From assembly GCA_040080145.1 (NCBI GenBank), contig JBEBJA010000067.1:1-64000 (forward strand): a stretch of DNA of 64,000 nt, written 5' to 3'. The translations under genes were made by a program, and so were the position numbers. Positions 52,967 through 62,097 of the stretch are shown here, piece by piece (position 1 is the first letter of the stretch; each line of letters begins with the position of its first letter). The notes under the pieces were generated by a model that saw only the letters and a list, made by a program, of their open reading frames with translations, had not been told where the DNA came from and ran no database searches. Source of the stretch: JANXVY01 sp040080145 (GTDB taxonomy: Bacteria; Pseudomonadota; Alphaproteobacteria; Rhizobiales; Hyphomicrobiaceae).

Positions 52967-54412
52967 ATGCGGCAAAACATTTCCGGTTTTTTCCACGCTG
53001 GCCGTGGAATCCTTTTTCCTATGATCGCCGGTTTGGCGCTCGCGGGCTGTAGCGCGGACGTCATCCGCCTCGATAGCCCGGCAAGCTTCAGCCTGAGCGA
53101 CAAATCCTCACCGATGACGAGGCCAGCAGCTGCCATGTCGCGCTCAGGCGCTGGTGCTGGATCGCTTGTTGCCGCCAACGAGACGTATGCTGCGCCCGCC
53201 AACACCGGCGGCAGCGTGAAAATGGCGGCACTCCCCGACACTGCGATTGCGCCAAGCTATCAGCCAGCACCCGCAGCGGTACCGTCTGCAGCAGCCCCCA
53301 AAACTACGACCGCCCCGGCTCCTGCCGCAAGCAGCGATCGCGGCGAAGCCATCCAGATCAAGCAAGGCGATACCCTGTTTGGTCTTTCGAAGAAATACCA
53401 TGCTTCGGTTGCTGAGCTCATGAGCGTCAACGGCTTGACCTCGCCGAACCTGAAGCCCGGCCAAACCCTCTATTTGCCGGTTGGCAAGAATTCCAGCAAG
53501 AAGCCGTTGACCCGCACCGGCCAGGCAACCAACGCGCTGGCTGCCACCTCGCCCGTCGCCCAGCCAATGACGCCGCCCTCGGCTGCCGTGCTTGCCAAGT
53601 ATGACGGCAGCTACACGGTGAAGAAGGGTGACAGCCTGTATGCGTTGGCGCTCCAGCTGAAAGTCCCGATGACCGAACTCCAGCAGGTCAACGGCATCGC
53701 CGATGTCCGCAAGGTGCGTCCCGGTGCCGTGTTGAAGGTGCCAGCTGCCTCGGTTGCCACGCTGCCTGCAGCGCAGGTCTCTGTTGCCGCCGCTTCAACC
53801 GGTGCCCAGCCCAAAGTTCCCACAGCCGTCGTCCAGAAGGAAGCGGCAGCAACCGTCCCATCCCCAACGCAGCCGGTCATCCTCAATTCCAAAAAAGTCG
53901 CCGCGATTGATCTCACAAAATCAGACGCAGCGCCATCAGCCGAACCCGCAGCCCCAGCGGCCGCTGCCCCCGTCGCCCCCGTCGCAAAGGGCACCCAGGT
54001 CGCAGCCGCAGGTGACACCGCTTCTGCCGCAATCGGCAAACTCCGCTGGCCCGTCAAAGGTAAGGTCATCGGCACCTTTGGCCCGCGTCCTGACGGCATC
54101 CACAATGACGGCGTAAATCTCTCGGTGCCGCTCGGCACGGAAGTCCACGCCGCCGAAGCTGGCGAAGTCGTCTACGCGGGCAGCGAACTCAAAGGCTACG
54201 GCAACCTGATCCTCGTCCGCCACGTAAACGGCTGGATCACCGCCTACGCTCACAACGACGAACTGATCGCCAAGCGCGGCGACAAAGTGAAACGTGGTCA
54301 GGTCGTTGCCAAAGCCGGCAAGAGCGGCCAGATCGACCAGCCCCAGGTCCACTTCGAACTTCGCCAGGGCTCCAAACCGGTCGACCCGACCCCGTTCATG
54401 GAAAAGCTCTGA
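52967..54412 (+). CDS. Lipoprotein with two LysM domains and degenerate M23 domain (NlpD/DipM-like)
   Basis: A 481-residue lipoprotein (lipobox LALAGC, Cys 28) with LysM domains at about 129-171 and 215-259, an Ala/Pro linker and a LytM/M23 domain at about 360-481. The active site is altered: the first motif reads HNDGVNL, with Asn where the zinc-binding Asp of HxxxD sits, and the usual HxH reads QVH. Escherichia coli NlpD and Caulobacter DipM are likewise non-catalytic and activate amidases at the division site, which is the likely role here. ATG 52967 is preferred to GTG 52964. Confidence 0.88.
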   Translation: MRQNISGFFHAGRGILFPMIAGLALAGCSADVIRLDSPASFSLSDKSSPMTRPAAAMSRSGAGAGSLVAANETYAAPANTGGSVKMAALPDTAIAPSYQPAPAAVPSAAAPKTTTAPAPAASSDRGEAIQIKQGDTLFGLSKKYHASVAELMSVNGLTSPNLKPGQTLYLPVGKNSSKKPLTRTGQATNALAATSPVAQPMTPPSAAVLAKYDGSYTVKKGDSLYALALQLKVPMTELQQVNGIADVRKVRPGAVLKVPAASVATLPAAQVSVAAASTGAQPKVPTAVVQKEAAATVPSPTQPVILNSKKVAAIDLTKSDAAPSAEPAAPAAAAPVAPVAKGTQVAAAGDTASAAIGKLRWPVKGKVIGTFGPRPDGIHNDGVNLSVPLGTEVHAAEAGEVVYAGSELKGYGNLILVRHVNGWITAYAHNDELIAKRGDKVKRGQVVAKAGKSGQIDQPQVHFELRQGSKPVDPTPFMEKL

Positions 54413-54570
54413 TCTCCTGTCGCGAACGGACGATCAATTTTGCAGATGGCCGGGCCTGCCCCGGCCATTTGCGCTTGCAGCCAGTCACCGCTCAGCGCCA
54501 CCTGCAACCAATTCCGCGCTCGCACGTTGCCTTGAACGAAGCTTCATCGCCAAATGCGTGAGAGTATACC

Positions 54571-54726
54571 ATGCTCGCAAAGCCCGAGTGGAACCCAGAC
54601 CGGTTCGAAGATCCCAAAAAGTCAGCCGTTGCCGTTCACAACCGCTCAGTCGACTTATTCTTGATGGTCGTAACGCTGATCGCTGGAACGTCGCTGGTCC
54701 TGGCCGGGTTCACAGCCTTCCTGTGA
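54571..54726 (+). CDS. 51-residue single-pass membrane protein
   Basis: Starts MLAKPEWNPDRFEDPKKSAV and ends with one hydrophobic helix (about residues 29-50). The N-terminal half is polar and positively charged near the membrane. It lies between the M23 gene and ycjF, which points toward it. No family recognised. A weak GAGAG upstream gives modest support. Confidence 0.5.
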   Translation: MLAKPEWNPDRFEDPKKSAVAVHNRSVDLFLMVVTLIAGTSLVLAGFTAFL

Positions 54727-54732
54727 GACCGC

Positions 54733-55764
54733 CTAAATCTTTCCGTCGTCGGCCACAAACAGGTCCTTGACGATGTCACGCGCCCGGATCGGCGGCGCAT
54801 CAATGAAGGGCAGGGGTCTGATAACGTCGAGAGCGGCAGCACCAAGCCGTACCGTCAGTGCGCCGTTGAACGCCCCCTCGCCAAGCCTGCGCGAGAGCCG
54901 CCTTAACACATCCTGGCCAAAAAACTGCCCGATGAGATCGTCGGTCAGTGCCACGCCGCCGGTTCCAACGATGTGGGCCACGACCAGCCGTGCAAGCCGC
55001 AACGATCCGATGGCCCCAGGACGTCCGCCGTAAATTCCAGCCAGCCGCCGCAACAATCCGACGTTTTCAATCAGCACATAGCCAACCGCGATGAGCGCCA
55101 GCGGCGACAACGCCGTCACAGTTGAAACGCGCTTCGCCGACCGCAACACCAGGGCACGCGCCTGGGTGTCCAGCGGAGCCATCAATTCGCGGTCGGCGAG
55201 CGCCAGCAAGCTGCCCGGATCGTGAATATCGCGCTCGTGTTCGGCAAGGCGTGCCAACGGCCAGCGCATTTCCGGCCGCGCCGCATAGAGCGCCTTGAGC
55301 CGCACCAGTCCCTCGCGTTCAGCTAGCTTGTCCTTGGCCGCCAGCGCCGCATCCATATCGCGCCGCAACCGTCCCAATCGCGCGAGCCGCAACAGTCCCA
55401 TGACTTCGCGCCCGAGCAAGACAAGCCCCGACAATGCCGCCAGCGCCAACAGCCCGGCCGCCGTCCAGCCGAGCCAATCGTCTCGCGCCAGCGCCACCGA
55501 CACAAACCGCATGAACGAAATCGAAGCAGCAAGAGTAGCAAGGCTGACCAACGCCGCGACGAAGATCGCGCCAAACCGTACGCCCTTTGAAACGCCAGCC
55601 GCCGTCGGCAGGAATACCCGTGCCCGCTTACCGTGAACGCCGGCCTGATCGACGGCATCGTCCTCAGGTGGCGGCGTCACGGTGATCGGCTCAGGCGGAA
55701 CCACAAGGTGCGGATCCGTTGTCGAAAACACGCGCGGACGGCGGGGATTTACAGGCTCGGTCAT
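54733..55764 (-). CDS. ycjF: YcjF family membrane protein (UPF0283)
   Basis: A 343-residue protein with a Pro-rich N-terminus, two helices (about 66-84 and 100-122), a helical linker and the DUF697-like C-terminal half (TALSPLALIAVGYVLIENVG, then GFIDAPP-like LPFIDAPPIRARD). YcjF always pairs with YcjX; function is unknown, though both respond to envelope stress in enterobacteria. Its ATG overlaps the ycjX stop (ATGA). Confidence 0.9.
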   Translation of the reverse strand: MTEPVNPRRPRVFSTTDPHLVVPPEPITVTPPPEDDAVDQAGVHGKRARVFLPTAAGVSKGVRFGAIFVAALVSLATLAASISFMRFVSVALARDDWLGWTAAGLLALAALSGLVLLGREVMGLLRLARLGRLRRDMDAALAAKDKLAEREGLVRLKALYAARPEMRWPLARLAEHERDIHDPGSLLALADRELMAPLDTQARALVLRSAKRVSTVTALSPLALIAVGYVLIENVGLLRRLAGIYGGRPGAIGSLRLARLVVAHIVGTGGVALTDDLIGQFFGQDVLRRLSRRLGEGAFNGALTVRLGAAALDVIRPLPFIDAPPIRARDIVKDLFVADDGKI

Positions 55765-57224
55765 GCGAGTTTGTCGCCGATCAGAAATTCGATGGCCCTA
55801 TCGAGCCGGATATGGGGCAGCACCGCGCCGGTCGTTCCCGGCATCGCGACAACGCGCGGCGGTCGAAACCGGACAAACGCCTGTTCACCAGCCCTCACAC
55901 CGTCGCTCGCAAACGCAGCCGCTGGATCCAGCGGCAGGTCGCCTGGAAACACCCCCACTTCGGCTTTGCCGTCAAACGTCTGCCCGTCCAGCCGCTCGCC
56001 GGGCAAGGGCACTCCCATGATGACCGCAAAGGTCTCCTTGCCCTCGCGCACCTCCGCCTCGCGCGTTGCCCGAACAGCCGAGATCGCGAGCACCCCGACG
56101 CCTGCACCAGCCGCGCTCGCCCGTCCGCTTGCCCGTTCCGTCGCATGCCGCAGGATTGCTTCCAGCCTGTCGTGACTGCCGTGATGCAAATGATCCGCCT
56201 TGGTCGCACAAAACAGCAGCTTGTCGATGCGCGCTCCGGTGATGAACGACAACCAGCTTCCAGCTCCCGGGCGGAACGCCCGCATCACGCTCGTCAGCGC
56301 ACGCTCAAGATCGGCCACCGCCCCGCCGCCGCGATTGATCGCACCCAGCACGTCGATCAGCACGATCTGCCGGTCGAGCTTGCTGAAATGATCGCGAAAA
56401 AATGGCTGCACGACGTTGGCCTTGTAGCTTTCAAACCGTCGCACCATCAGCGCATAGAGGGTTCCGCTTTTTGCGCCCTCCGCCACCGGCTCCATCGGGA
56501 AAAACGTCAGCAGTGGCGAGCCTTCCAGCTCGCCCGGCATCAAGAACCGCCCCGGTCCTAACGTCGCCTGTGCCTGATCGCTGGCCCGGTCGGCGTGGAG
56601 GTAAGCCGTATACAACTTGGCACCCCGGATTGCCCTTTGTTCATCGCCAAGCGCTCCCGGCTCTACCCCGTCGAGAAACGTCAGAAACTCAGTTGCTGCG
56701 CCCGCTCGCTGGGGTGTCCGCGCAAGCGAGAGAGCGTCCGTTGCCCAGCTTTCATACGACTGATCAGCCAGCGCCAGATCGAGCAGCCATTCGCCGGGGT
56801 AATCGACAATATCGATATGGACCCGCGACGGCCCCATCCAGCGCCACACTGCCAAATTGGATTGATACGCGATCGTCAGCCGCAGCTGCGAAATCCGTCG
56901 CGTGCTTTCCGGCCAGACCGGCACCTCGGCGTTGAGAGAGGCCAGATGGTTCTCATACTCGAACCGTGGAATGGCGTCGTCCGGCTGCGGCTCCAGATAC
57001 GCCCGCAGGATGCGCCCTTCAGCATTGGCCTCGAAATACGGCAGCCGCCCGCCCGCCACCAGATTGCGCACCAGCGCTGTGATGAACACCGTCTTCCCAG
57101 ACCGCGCGAGCCCGGTCACACCCAGCCGGATGACCGGTGTCATCAAACCGGCGACGTAGGAATTGGCCGCGCGCAGAGCATCGGCGGTATCAGGCAGAAT
57201 ATCGACAGCGCGCACCTTGGGCAT
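55761..57224 (-). CDS. ycjX: YcjX family P-loop GTP/ATP-binding protein
   Basis: A 487-residue protein with an N-terminal P-loop (GLARSGKTVFITALVRNL) and the family motifs HIDIVDYPGEWLLDL (Walker B region) and IVLIDVLGAINRGG. It resembles stress-induced YcjX/DUF463 proteins. It is upstream of and coupled to ycjF. Role unknown; an association with the inner membrane through YcjF is likely. Confidence 0.93.
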   Translation of the reverse strand: MPKVRAVDILPDTADALRAANSYVAGLMTPVIRLGVTGLARSGKTVFITALVRNLVAGGRLPYFEANAEGRILRAYLEPQPDDAIPRFEYENHLASLNAEVPVWPESTRRISQLRLTIAYQSNLAVWRWMGPSRVHIDIVDYPGEWLLDLALADQSYESWATDALSLARTPQRAGAATEFLTFLDGVEPGALGDEQRAIRGAKLYTAYLHADRASDQAQATLGPGRFLMPGELEGSPLLTFFPMEPVAEGAKSGTLYALMVRRFESYKANVVQPFFRDHFSKLDRQIVLIDVLGAINRGGGAVADLERALTSVMRAFRPGAGSWLSFITGARIDKLLFCATKADHLHHGSHDRLEAILRHATERASGRASAAGAGVGVLAISAVRATREAEVREGKETFAVIMGVPLPGERLDGQTFDGKAEVGVFPGDLPLDPAAAFASDGVRAGEQAFVRFRPPRVVAMPGTTGAVLPHIRLDRAIEFLIGDKLA

Positions 57225-57290
57225 CCTCCGCGAACAGCCCTAGTTAAGGTCCATGCAAGTCAAGCGCAAGGCACCTCACCGCCCGGCAGT

Positions 57291-57432
57291 GTCTCAGTTT
57301 GAAATCCTCACGTGTTCCCTCCCCCTTGCGGGGAGGGTTAGGGTGGGGGTTGACGTGCTCATCATCGGGTTCCGAGTGACCCCCTCCCCGCAGGGGGAGG
57401 GAGAAGTTTGGCCCAATATTTCAAACTGAGAC
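57291..57432. mobile_element. 142-bp MITE-like element with perfect 15-bp terminal inverted repeats
   Basis: GTCTCAGTTTGAAAT (57291-57305) is repeated exactly inverted as ATTTCAAACTGAGAC (57418-57432). Inside are two further GC-rich palindromes, CCCTCCCC/GGGGAGGG near 57317-57337 and the mirror near 57383-57405. AGT occurs on both outer flanks and may be a short target duplication. It encodes nothing. Confidence 0.75.
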
Positions 57433-57609
57433 AGTAGCCACCGCCCAACGGCGCTCGGAACCCCACTTCACGGCCGCAGGCCGAAGGGAGCAACGCGACC
57501 CGCGCGTCATCGTGCAGCGATGCATTCCATAGCTTGCGCGCCCCGTCATCGCAAAGCGATGCTTGGCATCCACGCAGCGCCTTCAGCGCGTGAGGTCAAA
57601 AGAGGGTAT

Positions 57610-57737
57610 GCGGGAGAGGTCCTTGGATGATTGAATGTTGTTCTTATCATCCGGCGGCCTCGCCGTTCAAATTTATGGGGATCTTGAGGCCGTTGCCTTG
57701 CGAGCCGTTTCCGACAAGCACGGCACACCTCTCCCGC
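57610..57737. ncRNA. Candidate structured RNA or folded repeat, cloverleaf-like
   Basis: Four complementary pairs are arranged as a four-way junction. GCGGGAGAGGT (57610-57620) closes with ACCTCTCCCGC (57727-57737). Inside, GGATGAT/ATCATCC (57625-57652), CGGCCTC/GAGGCCG (57655-57692) and GCCGT/ACGGC (57704-57724) form three hairpins. It matches no RNA family I know, and the strand is undecided. The rest of the 57225-58176 gap shows no gene. Confidence 0.4.
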
Positions 57738-58123
57738 GATCGAGCGCCGTGACCACAGTGCCGTCCAGTCGATCCGTTTCCGGACGTCGTAGCGGGAGCG
57801 GTTTAGCCGAAGGGTGTGCGGTTCGGCGTAAGAACCGCGACAAAGCTAAAACGCACTACTGCAATGCAATCCGGGCCAGCTGATGGGTTGCCGAATACGT
57901 CGCTCGAACCCGCAACCACCCAAACTGACCCAGCTCGTCAACCGGAACCCTCGCGTGGTGCGATAGGGCTAATTTCTCATGGCCTTTCAGGGGCGGGGAT
58001 AAGTTTGTTCAAACAAGAGCCTCCCTGTCCCCATCGCTGCAATGGATGGGGTGAGGGACGGCGGCAATTCGTAGCACGCAATAGCGAAGCGCATTGCACC
58101 GCGCGTCCCCCTACTCAAAAGGT

Positions 58124-58154
58124 GCGATACGCCAGGTGGCTATTGCACCCTACA
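58124..58154. repeat. Dispersed 31-bp repeat, inverted copy
   Basis: Reverse complement of the repeat at 18804-18834 with two mismatches, in the gap before the 28-residue protein. Confidence 0.8.
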
Positions 58155-58176
58155 ATCCACGGACGACCTGCCGCCC

Positions 58177-58263
58177 TTACCCGTAAAACACAACGAACAC
58201 ACCGGCGGCCATGACGGTCAACGACATGAAGACGACGACGACGGAACGAAGAACATTGGCCAT
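58177..58263 (-). CDS. 28-residue single-helix membrane protein
   Basis: Encodes MANVLRSVVVVFMSLTVMAA and eight more residues ending VVFYG, almost entirely one transmembrane helix. AAGGAG lies eight bases upstream of the ATG, an ideal ribosome-binding site, which is the main evidence for expression. The next gene upstream on this strand begins nearly 0.9 kb away, so it is probably transcribed on its own or after 58364-59104. Confidence 0.5.
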   Translation of the reverse strand: MANVLRSVVVVFMSLTVMAAGVFVVFYG

Positions 58264-58363
58264 CTGGGCCACTCCTTGATCGCAACGAACCCTTGCAATC
58301 AATGTGCGCCTTCAGTCCTTAACGCCGTCTGACTTCATCCTTCATGTGAGGTTCAGAACCCGA

Positions 58364-59104
58364 TCACTTTTCCGGCGCAGTTGCAGGTGCTGCCCCATCG
58401 CCGACCCCAGGCGCGGCCTCGACCGGCGACCAGCTGGGGTCCTTCATCGCAATCGCCAAACGCCGGCTGCCCAATTGCTGGAATGAATACCACGGTAAAC
58501 GCCGCGTAAAGCTCAGCGGCTTGGGAGCGGCATGCCAGAACCACGACAGCACGTCCGATTTGCCGGGCTTGACCGTCTCCAGCGTCATCGTGAAGGCAAC
58601 GTCACCGGCATCCTCCAGCACGAACGGGCGCAGTTTGCCCACCGGATAGAACCGGATTGTATCGGAAAACGTCGACCGTCCTTGAATGCTCAGCGGCGCA
58701 AACGCGCGTGGGGTTTGATCGGCAACCTTGGGGTGATCGCCAAAGTACGCCCCATAAAACTTGGACTTGACGTTGGTCTTGGTGTTGACCGCTTCGAGCG
58801 CAATCGACAGCACGGTTCCCGCCCGCGCGCCCTCATTGGCAATCGTCACCGGAATGGCGAACAGCTCGACATCCCCGCCGCCATCCTGCCCATAGTGCAG
58901 AACCGGCGGCACATACGCCGTCAAGTTCGGCTGCTTCATCACCGTTTCGTAAAAACTCACCCCCGAAAACGCGAAGGCGAACGCCGACACGATGGTAGCA
59001 AGCCGATTCCCCCGCGACGCCATCCGCCCCAAACTTGGAAAGCTCGTTATCCCCGCAGACAAACTCGGATCGGGCATCGACATGGTAGTCCCCCACGCTG
59101 GCAA
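58364..59104 (-). CDS. Hypothetical membrane-anchored protein
   Basis: A 246-residue protein with one likely membrane helix (about 34-52, ATIVSAFAFAFSGVSFYET) and a beta-rich outer part with VELFAIPVTIANEGARAGTV, which reads like an immunoglobulin-type fold. The C-terminus is Pro/Ala-rich. MSMPDPS at 59083 is a possible alternative start. No family recognised. It diverges from the C1 cluster. Confidence 0.7.
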   Translation of the reverse strand: MPAWGTTMSMPDPSLSAGITSFPSLGRMASRGNRLATIVSAFAFAFSGVSFYETVMKQPNLTAYVPPVLHYGQDGGGDVELFAIPVTIANEGARAGTVLSIALEAVNTKTNVKSKFYGAYFGDHPKVADQTPRAFAPLSIQGRSTFSDTIRFYPVGKLRPFVLEDAGDVAFTMTLETVKPGKSDVLSWFWHAAPKPLSFTRRLPWYSFQQLGSRRLAIAMKDPSWSPVEAAPGVGDGAAPATAPEK

Positions 59105-59219
59105 AACTCCTATGCCAGCTTAAAGAACATCGCGGCGATCTCAGGGCGCCGGTTTTAAACAACACGCTGGATCAGACCTCCTGTTCCGGTGTACCCCGGC
59201 GATCATCGCAGGAGCGCCC

Positions 59220-59798
59220 GTGCCCAAGATCGTCGAAACCATCATCACAACCCAATCGGCGGACGGTATCGTCCATGTCGCCCCGCTGGGTTTGATCGCG
59301 GATGGGCCACATTGGGTCATCGCCCCGTTCGCCCCCTCCCGCACGCTGGATAACCTGCGCGCGGTCCCGTTTGCCTGCGCCAGCCACACCGCCGACGTCC
59401 GCGTCTTCGCGGGCTGCATCACCGGCCGCAAATCCTGGCCCACCGCGCCTGCCTCCAAGATCGCGGCCGCCCGGCTCGCCGCATGCGTTTCGCATTGGGA
59501 GCTTGTCGTCGATCACGTCATCGAAGATGCCCAACGCCCTCGCTTCGTCTGCCGCATCGCCCACGCCGAGAGCCACGAAGTCTGGTCCGGACACAACCGC
59601 GCCCAAGCCGCTGTCATCGAATGCGCGGTGCTCGCCTCCCGCCTCCACATGCTGCCGCTGGAAAAGATCGACGCCGAACTCGAATACCTCAAGATTGCCA
59701 TCACCAAAACCGCAGGCCCCGCCGAACGCGAAGCCTGGGGTTGGCTGATGGAAAAAATCGCCGCCTGGAAAGCCAACCCGAAATCCAAATCCCCTTAA
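59220..59798 (+). CDS. DUF447 family protein of the H4MPT C1 pathway
   Basis: A 192-residue protein with the DUF447 start MPKIVETIITT and HVAPLGLI, a split-barrel fold expected to bind a flavin. DUF447 proteins occur in methanogens and in bacteria using tetrahydromethanopterin, where the gene is part of the C1 cluster; its reaction is not established. It converges on the MfnF-like gene with a shared hairpin between. Confidence 0.85.
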   Translation: MPKIVETIITTQSADGIVHVAPLGLIADGPHWVIAPFAPSRTLDNLRAVPFACASHTADVRVFAGCITGRKSWPTAPASKIAAARLAACVSHWELVVDHVIEDAQRPRFVCRIAHAESHEVWSGHNRAQAAVIECAVLASRLHMLPLEKIDAELEYLKIAITKTAGPAEREAWGWLMEKIAAWKANPKSKSP

Positions 59799-59808
59799 GT
59801 CCCGGGGT

Positions 59809-59828
59809 CCAGGGGACGAGTCCCCTGG
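59809..59828. terminator. Bidirectional hairpin
   Basis: CCAGGGGAC and GTCCCCTGG pair around GA, lying between the stops of two convergent genes. It belongs to the GGGGTCCAGGGG repeat type. There is no strong T-run. Confidence 0.5.
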
Positions 59829-59831
59829 CCT

Positions 59832-60845
59832 TCACTGCACTTGATCTGCCAGCATCACGACACTCACTGCAGGCGCACACCGCGTCGCCCATTCGGCCCA
59901 CTCAGGCAGCGCGCCAATCAACCGCCCAAACGTCACAACCGGCCTTCCAAGCCGCCCGGCCACCTGCGCCACGACGCCAGACCCGATCCCGGCCGCCACG
60001 ACCTGCCCGTGCGCCGCGCCAACCTGCCTGCACCCGTCGATGATCGACACCACCTGTATATCCGCAATGGCCCGTGCCGCCTCGACCCAATCCGCCTCCT
60101 CGCCAGCCTCTGCGTCGCGCCCGAAGCAGCGCGCCATCCGGGCCCGGCTCTCCGCGACGGTCTTGCCCCGCCCATCGCTGGTGCCGTGCTGATCCACGCC
60201 CTCCGGCAACCAGCCAAGTACCCGGCGCACGTCCGCCATGGTCGCAAACGGATCCCGCGCCAACCCTTGCGCCACGCCTTGAAACACGCCGCGTGTCGTC
60301 ACGCCCATCACCGGCGTCCGCGTCAGTCCGGTATAAACAAGTTCCCCCGTCCGCAGTCGCTCGCCGTCCGACCAGCCCTGAACCACCGGCACCCCGCCAG
60401 CGAGCGCAATGATGTCCGTTGTCGTCGAGCCCATGTCGATCAGCAGCCCATCATGAGCCAATCGCGCCGCCACCATCGCCGTCGCGAGAAAATTCGCCGA
60501 CGCCACGTCGTCATAATGCGCCACTGCCTCCGCAGCCCGTCCCATCCCGCGCCGTCCCATCCAAAACCGGCACCCCGGCCCAAGCGCTGCCTCCAACCGC
60601 TCGACCAGCATGACCACGCCCGTATAGCGGTCGGGAAAAACGTCGGCGAGTTCCCCGGTCATCGTCACCACGTGGCGCTGGGCCCCGCGCGTGAACGCCC
60701 GCGCCTCAACCAAAGCCACGTCGAGCTGATCGACCCCGCGCCACAACGGACACGCGATCTGCCGTGCATGAACGATCACGCCATCGCGCAGCAGCGCGAC
60801 CTTGAGATGCGCCCCGCCCACATCGTAACCGGCGACCAATCCCAT
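59832..60845 (-). CDS. MfnF-like hydantoinase-fold protein, H4MPT-linked C1 pathway
   Basis: A 337-residue protein of the ASKHA/hydantoinase superfamily with GYDVGGAHLKVALL (phosphate-1-like motif) and LLIDMGSTTTDIIAL (second nucleotide motif). It matches the family described as probable H4MPT-linked C1 transfer pathway protein. The archaeal relative MfnF condenses the furan and tyramine parts of methanofuran, so a role in bacterial methylofuran synthesis is likely. It starts 7 bp after the aldo-keto reductase stop. Confidence 0.88.
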   Translation of the reverse strand: MGLVAGYDVGGAHLKVALLRDGVIVHARQIACPLWRGVDQLDVALVEARAFTRGAQRHVVTMTGELADVFPDRYTGVVMLVERLEAALGPGCRFWMGRRGMGRAAEAVAHYDDVASANFLATAMVAARLAHDGLLIDMGSTTTDIIALAGGVPVVQGWSDGERLRTGELVYTGLTRTPVMGVTTRGVFQGVAQGLARDPFATMADVRRVLGWLPEGVDQHGTSDGRGKTVAESRARMARCFGRDAEAGEEADWVEAARAIADIQVVSIIDGCRQVGAAHGQVVAAGIGSGVVAQVAGRLGRPVVTFGRLIGALPEWAEWATRCAPAVSVVMLADQVQ

Positions 60846-60852
60846 CACGTCC

Positions 60853-61902
60853 TCACGGTGCCGGATTGCCGTGCAGCTGATGCACCGCATCGAGTGCCGC
60901 CATCACCTCCGGCGACAGCGTCACATCACCCGCCGCGATATTCGCTTCAAGCTGCTCCATCGTCGTCGCCCCGATCAGGTTCGTCGCCACGAACGGCTGC
61001 GCGTTGACGAACGCAATCGCCATCTGGCACGGATCGAGCCCGAACGTCGCCGCAACCCCCAGATACGCCCTTACCGCCTCGTTGCTTCCGGCCAGTTCAT
61101 ACCGCTGCCCGCGATCAAACAGCGTCGACCGCGCTCCCGGCGGACGTGCCCCATCGAGATACTTCCCCGTCAGAAACCCCTGCCCGAGTGGCGAATACGC
61201 AATCAAACTCACCCGCTCCCGCATCGACACTTCCGCCAGCGCGACATCGAACGTCCGGTTCAGCAGATTGTACGCATTCTGGATCGACTGGACGCGCGGC
61301 AGCTTGCGCGCATTCGACTCACCCACAAACCGCATCACCCCCCACGCGCTCTCGTTCGACACCCCGAAATGCCGGATCTTCCCCGCCGTTACAAAGTCCT
61401 GCAAAATGCCCAGCGTCTCATGCATCGGCGCGCCGTCACCCGCGAAATCCGCTGGCACATACCGCGTCGGATTGGCCCCGAACGGTGTCGCCCGGTCCGG
61501 CCAATGCAGCTGATACAAGTCGATGTAATCCGTCTTCAGTCGCGCCAAGCTGCCGTCAAGCGCCTCCGTCAACTGCGCCCGCGTGATCCGCCCCGGCGAC
61601 CCGTCCTTGCGAAACCACGTCATCACCGACCGGCCCACGGCCTTCGTCGCGAGTATCACCTTGTCCCGATTGCCGCGTGCCTCGAACCAATTGCCGATGA
61701 TGCGCTCGGTCGATCCAGCTGTCTCTGGCTTGGGCGGGATCGCGTACAGCTCCGACGTATCGAAAAAATTGATCCCCTGGTCGCGCGCATAATCCATCTG
61801 CGCAAACCCCTCGTCCTGGGTGTTCTGCTGCCCATAGGTCATGGTGCCCAAGCCAATCAGCGACACATCAATTCCAGTGCGGCCAAGTTTGCGATAAAGC
61901 AT
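60853..61902 (-). CDS. Aldo/keto reductase, Tas-like
   Basis: A 349-residue TIM-barrel NADPH oxidoreductase with FDTSELYAIPP (catalytic Asp and Tyr), ILATK (Lys) and LYQLHWPDR (His), closest in layout to Escherichia coli Tas. It precedes the MfnF-like gene by 7 bp on the same strand, so they share a transcript. A C1 role is not shown; it may simply be a co-transcribed carbonyl reductase. Confidence 0.9.
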   Translation of the reverse strand: MLYRKLGRTGIDVSLIGLGTMTYGQQNTQDEGFAQMDYARDQGINFFDTSELYAIPPKPETAGSTERIIGNWFEARGNRDKVILATKAVGRSVMTWFRKDGSPGRITRAQLTEALDGSLARLKTDYIDLYQLHWPDRATPFGANPTRYVPADFAGDGAPMHETLGILQDFVTAGKIRHFGVSNESAWGVMRFVGESNARKLPRVQSIQNAYNLLNRTFDVALAEVSMRERVSLIAYSPLGQGFLTGKYLDGARPPGARSTLFDRGQRYELAGSNEAVRAYLGVAATFGLDPCQMAIAFVNAQPFVATNLIGATTMEQLEANIAAGDVTLSPEVMAALDAVHQLHGNPAP

Positions 61903-62097
61903 GTCGTGGTCAGTCCTTTAACTCTCTGCTGGCTTGGTCGCCGTCCCCCCTCCCACTCCATGGCCGGGCCTGACCCGGCCATGGAGTGCCGCACGGCGTG
62001 ACCGAGGTGTCGAAACCCGGAAAGGCAGCCTGTGACGGCTACGCTCGGGTTAAGGCGGATTTTCTATTTAGTCTGGAAACAGCTCAGGAGGAATGCC

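Noticed and set aside
57610..57737. 6S RNA, SRP RNA or known riboswitch
   Set aside because: The junction layout lacks the SRP GGAA tetraloop, the 6S central bubble and any riboswitch core motif that I recognise.
59841..62001. Two long plus-strand frames opposite the MfnF-like and aldo-keto reductase genes
   Set aside because: They are antisense to two clearly conserved enzymes and are rich in Arg, Pro and His, as expected for shadow frames.
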